Source: Bizionia sp. | Lineage (GTDB): Bacteria; Bacteroidota; Bacteroidia; Flavobacteriales; Flavobacteriaceae | DNA: 16,106 nt | Reading direction: 5' to 3' | Assembly: GCA_018067115.1 (NCBI GenBank) | Contig: JAGPVI010000213.1 | Span: forward strand, 1 to 16,106 | Shown: positions 14,862 to 16,106 of the stretch, piece by piece | How the letters are laid out: the number at the start of each line of letters is the position of its first letter | How positions within the stretch are numbered: the first letter of the stretch is position 1 | The notes under the pieces: model-generated | Told to the model about the DNA's origin: nothing | Databases searched by the model: none | Seen by the model: only the letters and a program-made list of their open reading frames with translations | Position numbers and translations under genes: made by a program

Positions 14862-16106
14862 TTATAAACATAATAATTATTATAATTTACACAGTCGCTT
14901 TGCTACTTATCTTTATGTATGCATTAGCGCAACTCAACCTATTATTCAATTACATTTCTGCTCAAAAAAAACAGATAGAGTGTCCTAAATTAAATTTATC
15001 TAATCCTAGCGAGGTCCCTTTTGTCACTATACAACTACCTGTTTTTAACGAGTTGTATGTTATGGAACGTCTACTAGAAAACATTGCGTTAATCGACTAC
15101 CCCAAAGACAAATTAGAAATACAAGTATTAGACGATTCTACAGATGAAACTGTGGCTTCAACAGCTATTAGAATACAAATTCTAAAAGATCAAGGTTTAG
15201 ATATTTCACACATTACACGAACTAACAGGCAAGGGTTTAAGGCAGGAGCTTTAAAAGAAGGTTTAAAAATAGCCAAAGGCGAACTCATCGCTATTTTCGA
15301 TGCCGATTTCCTTCCGGAGAAAGATTGGTTAAAGCGTACAATCCCATATTTTAAAGATCAACATATTGGCGTGGTACAAACGCGTTGGGGACACCTAAAC
15401 CGTAACTATTCTATCCTAACAAAAATTCAGGCATTTGCTTTAGATGCACATTTTACTTTAGAGCAGGTGGGTAGAAATAGCAAGGGGCATTTTATTAATT
15501 TTAATGGTACCGCTGGTGTATGGCGTAAAACCTGTATTATCGATGCTGGTAATTGGGAAGGTGACACGCTTACCGAAGATTTAGATTTAAGTTATAGAGC
15601 ACAATTAAAAAACTGGAAGTTTAAATATTTAGAAAACGTAGAAACCCCTGCCGAACTCCCTGTCGTTATTAGTGCTGCGAGATCTCAGCAATTTCGTTGG
15701 AATAAAGGTGGTGCCGAGAATTTTAGAAAAATGATGTGGAAAGTTTTAAAAAGTAAAAACATATCCTCAAAAACTAAACTCCACGGCCTGCTCCATTTAT
15801 TAAATAGCACGATGTTTTTAAATGTTCTTATAGTGGCCGTTTTAAGCATCCCAATGCTCTATATTAAAAATGAATACACCCACTTAAAGCCCTACTTTTA
15901 TGTTATGAGCTTTTTTGTAATAAGCACTGTTATCTTTTTTATATGTTATTGGGTAATGTACAAAAACACCTATGGCAAGGGGATTAAAAATTTCATTCAT
16001 TATACCGCTTTATTTTTTACGTTCTTCTCGATAGCTATGGGCTTTTCATTACATAATTCTATTGCTGTAATAGAAGGTCATATAGGTAAAAGAAGTGATT
16101 TTGTGC
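14858..16106 (+). CDS. Processive family 2 glycosyltransferase, cellulose synthase/CSLA-like, 3'-truncated
   Basis: The ATG overlaps the previous stop (ATGA) and the frame stays open to the window end, giving 416 residues without a stop; relatives are often about 480-500 residues. A first membrane helix covers roughly residues 2-30. The GT-A core then shows QLPVFNELYVMERLLENI (59-76), VLDDSTDET (90-98), FDADF (147-151, the DxD), NGTAGVWRK (216-224), LTEDLDLSYRA (238-248, the TED catalytic-base motif) and QQFRW (277-281), the QxxRW acceptor motif. All four CESA-superfamily motifs are present, so a processive beta-glycan synthase fits. Three further hydrophobic segments follow (about 315-335, 346-367, 379-397). 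The QVLDDSTD and QQFRW...FRKM stretches resemble plant CSLA mannan synthases, which hints at a mannan-type product, but linkage and sugar are unproven. Confidence 0.92.
   Translation, partial: MIINIIIIIIYTVALLLIFMYALAQLNLLFNYISAQKKQIECPKLNLSNPSEVPFVTIQLPVFNELYVMERLLENIALIDYPKDKLEIQVLDDSTDETVASTAIRIQILKDQGLDISHITRTNRQGFKAGALKEGLKIAKGELIAIFDADFLPEKDWLKRTIPYFKDQHIGVVQTRWGHLNRNYSILTKIQAFALDAHFTLEQVGRNSKGHFINFNGTAGVWRKTCIIDAGNWEGDTLTEDLDLSYRAQLKNWKFKYLENVETPAELPVVISAARSQQFRWNKGGAENFRKMMWKVLKSKNISSKTKLHGLLHLLNSTMFLNVLIVAVLSIPMLYIKNEYTHLKPYFYVMSFFVISTVIFFICYWVMYKNTYGKGIKNFIHYTALFFTFFSIAMGFSLHNSIAVIEGHIGKRSDFV

Overview
The window comes from an AT-rich Bacteroidota genome, most likely a marine-type member of the Flavobacteriaceae. 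The evidence is a SusC/SusD outer-membrane pair, lipoproteins with SusD-type lipoboxes, genes without Shine-Dalgarno sequences, one clear TAnnTTTG-type -7 promoter element, and a GH113 lipoprotein. Nearly all of it is coding. Both ends cut through genes. I see no rRNA, tRNA, insertion sequence, CRISPR array or phage gene.

Region 1 (1-9982, + strand) is one tightly packed array of ten genes with gaps of at most 28 bases or short overlaps, so it is probably a single operon. In order it encodes: the C-terminal two thirds of a SusC/RagA TonB-dependent transporter; a SusD/RagB lipoprotein; a sodium:solute symporter-family permease; a divergent metallophosphoesterase-like protein; an exported rhodanese; a DUF2064/TIGR04282-type transferase; a purine nucleoside phosphorylase; a fatty acid hydroxylase/sterol desaturase-type membrane di-iron enzyme; a DUF547 lipoprotein; and a TIGR04283-type GT2. 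TIGR04282 and TIGR04283 are the two transferase families tied by genome context to radical-SAM/selenodomain genes and now usually named arsenosugar biosynthesis glycosyltransferases. Together with a phosphorylase that has a methylthioadenosine-phosphorylase-like base pocket, this suggests an operon that handles a 5'-modified adenosine (possibly arsenosugar) and couples it to its own outer- and inner-membrane transport. The defining enzymes ArsM and ArsS are not in the window, so the substrate is inference.

Region 2 (10036-11043, - strand) holds one convergently oriented GH113-like lipoprotein, with a possible weak hairpin terminator between it and region 1. A 176-base divergent intergenic region follows, holding only weak promoter candidates.

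Region 3 (11220-14122, + strand) is a two-gene unit: an FAD/NAD(P)-dependent pyridine nucleotide-disulfide oxidoreductase and a polytopic NapH/NosR/CcoG-like protein with two ferredoxin-type 4Fe-4S motifs. They probably form a membrane electron-transfer pair.

Region 4 (14169-16106, + strand) has its own good -7 promoter element. It encodes a dolichyl-phosphate-mannose-synthase-like GT2, translationally coupled (ATGA overlap) to a cellulose-synthase/CSLA-like processive GT2 that runs off the end. With the GH113 enzyme on the other side of the redox pair, this suggests a locus making and trimming a beta-mannan-like or other beta-linked polymer.
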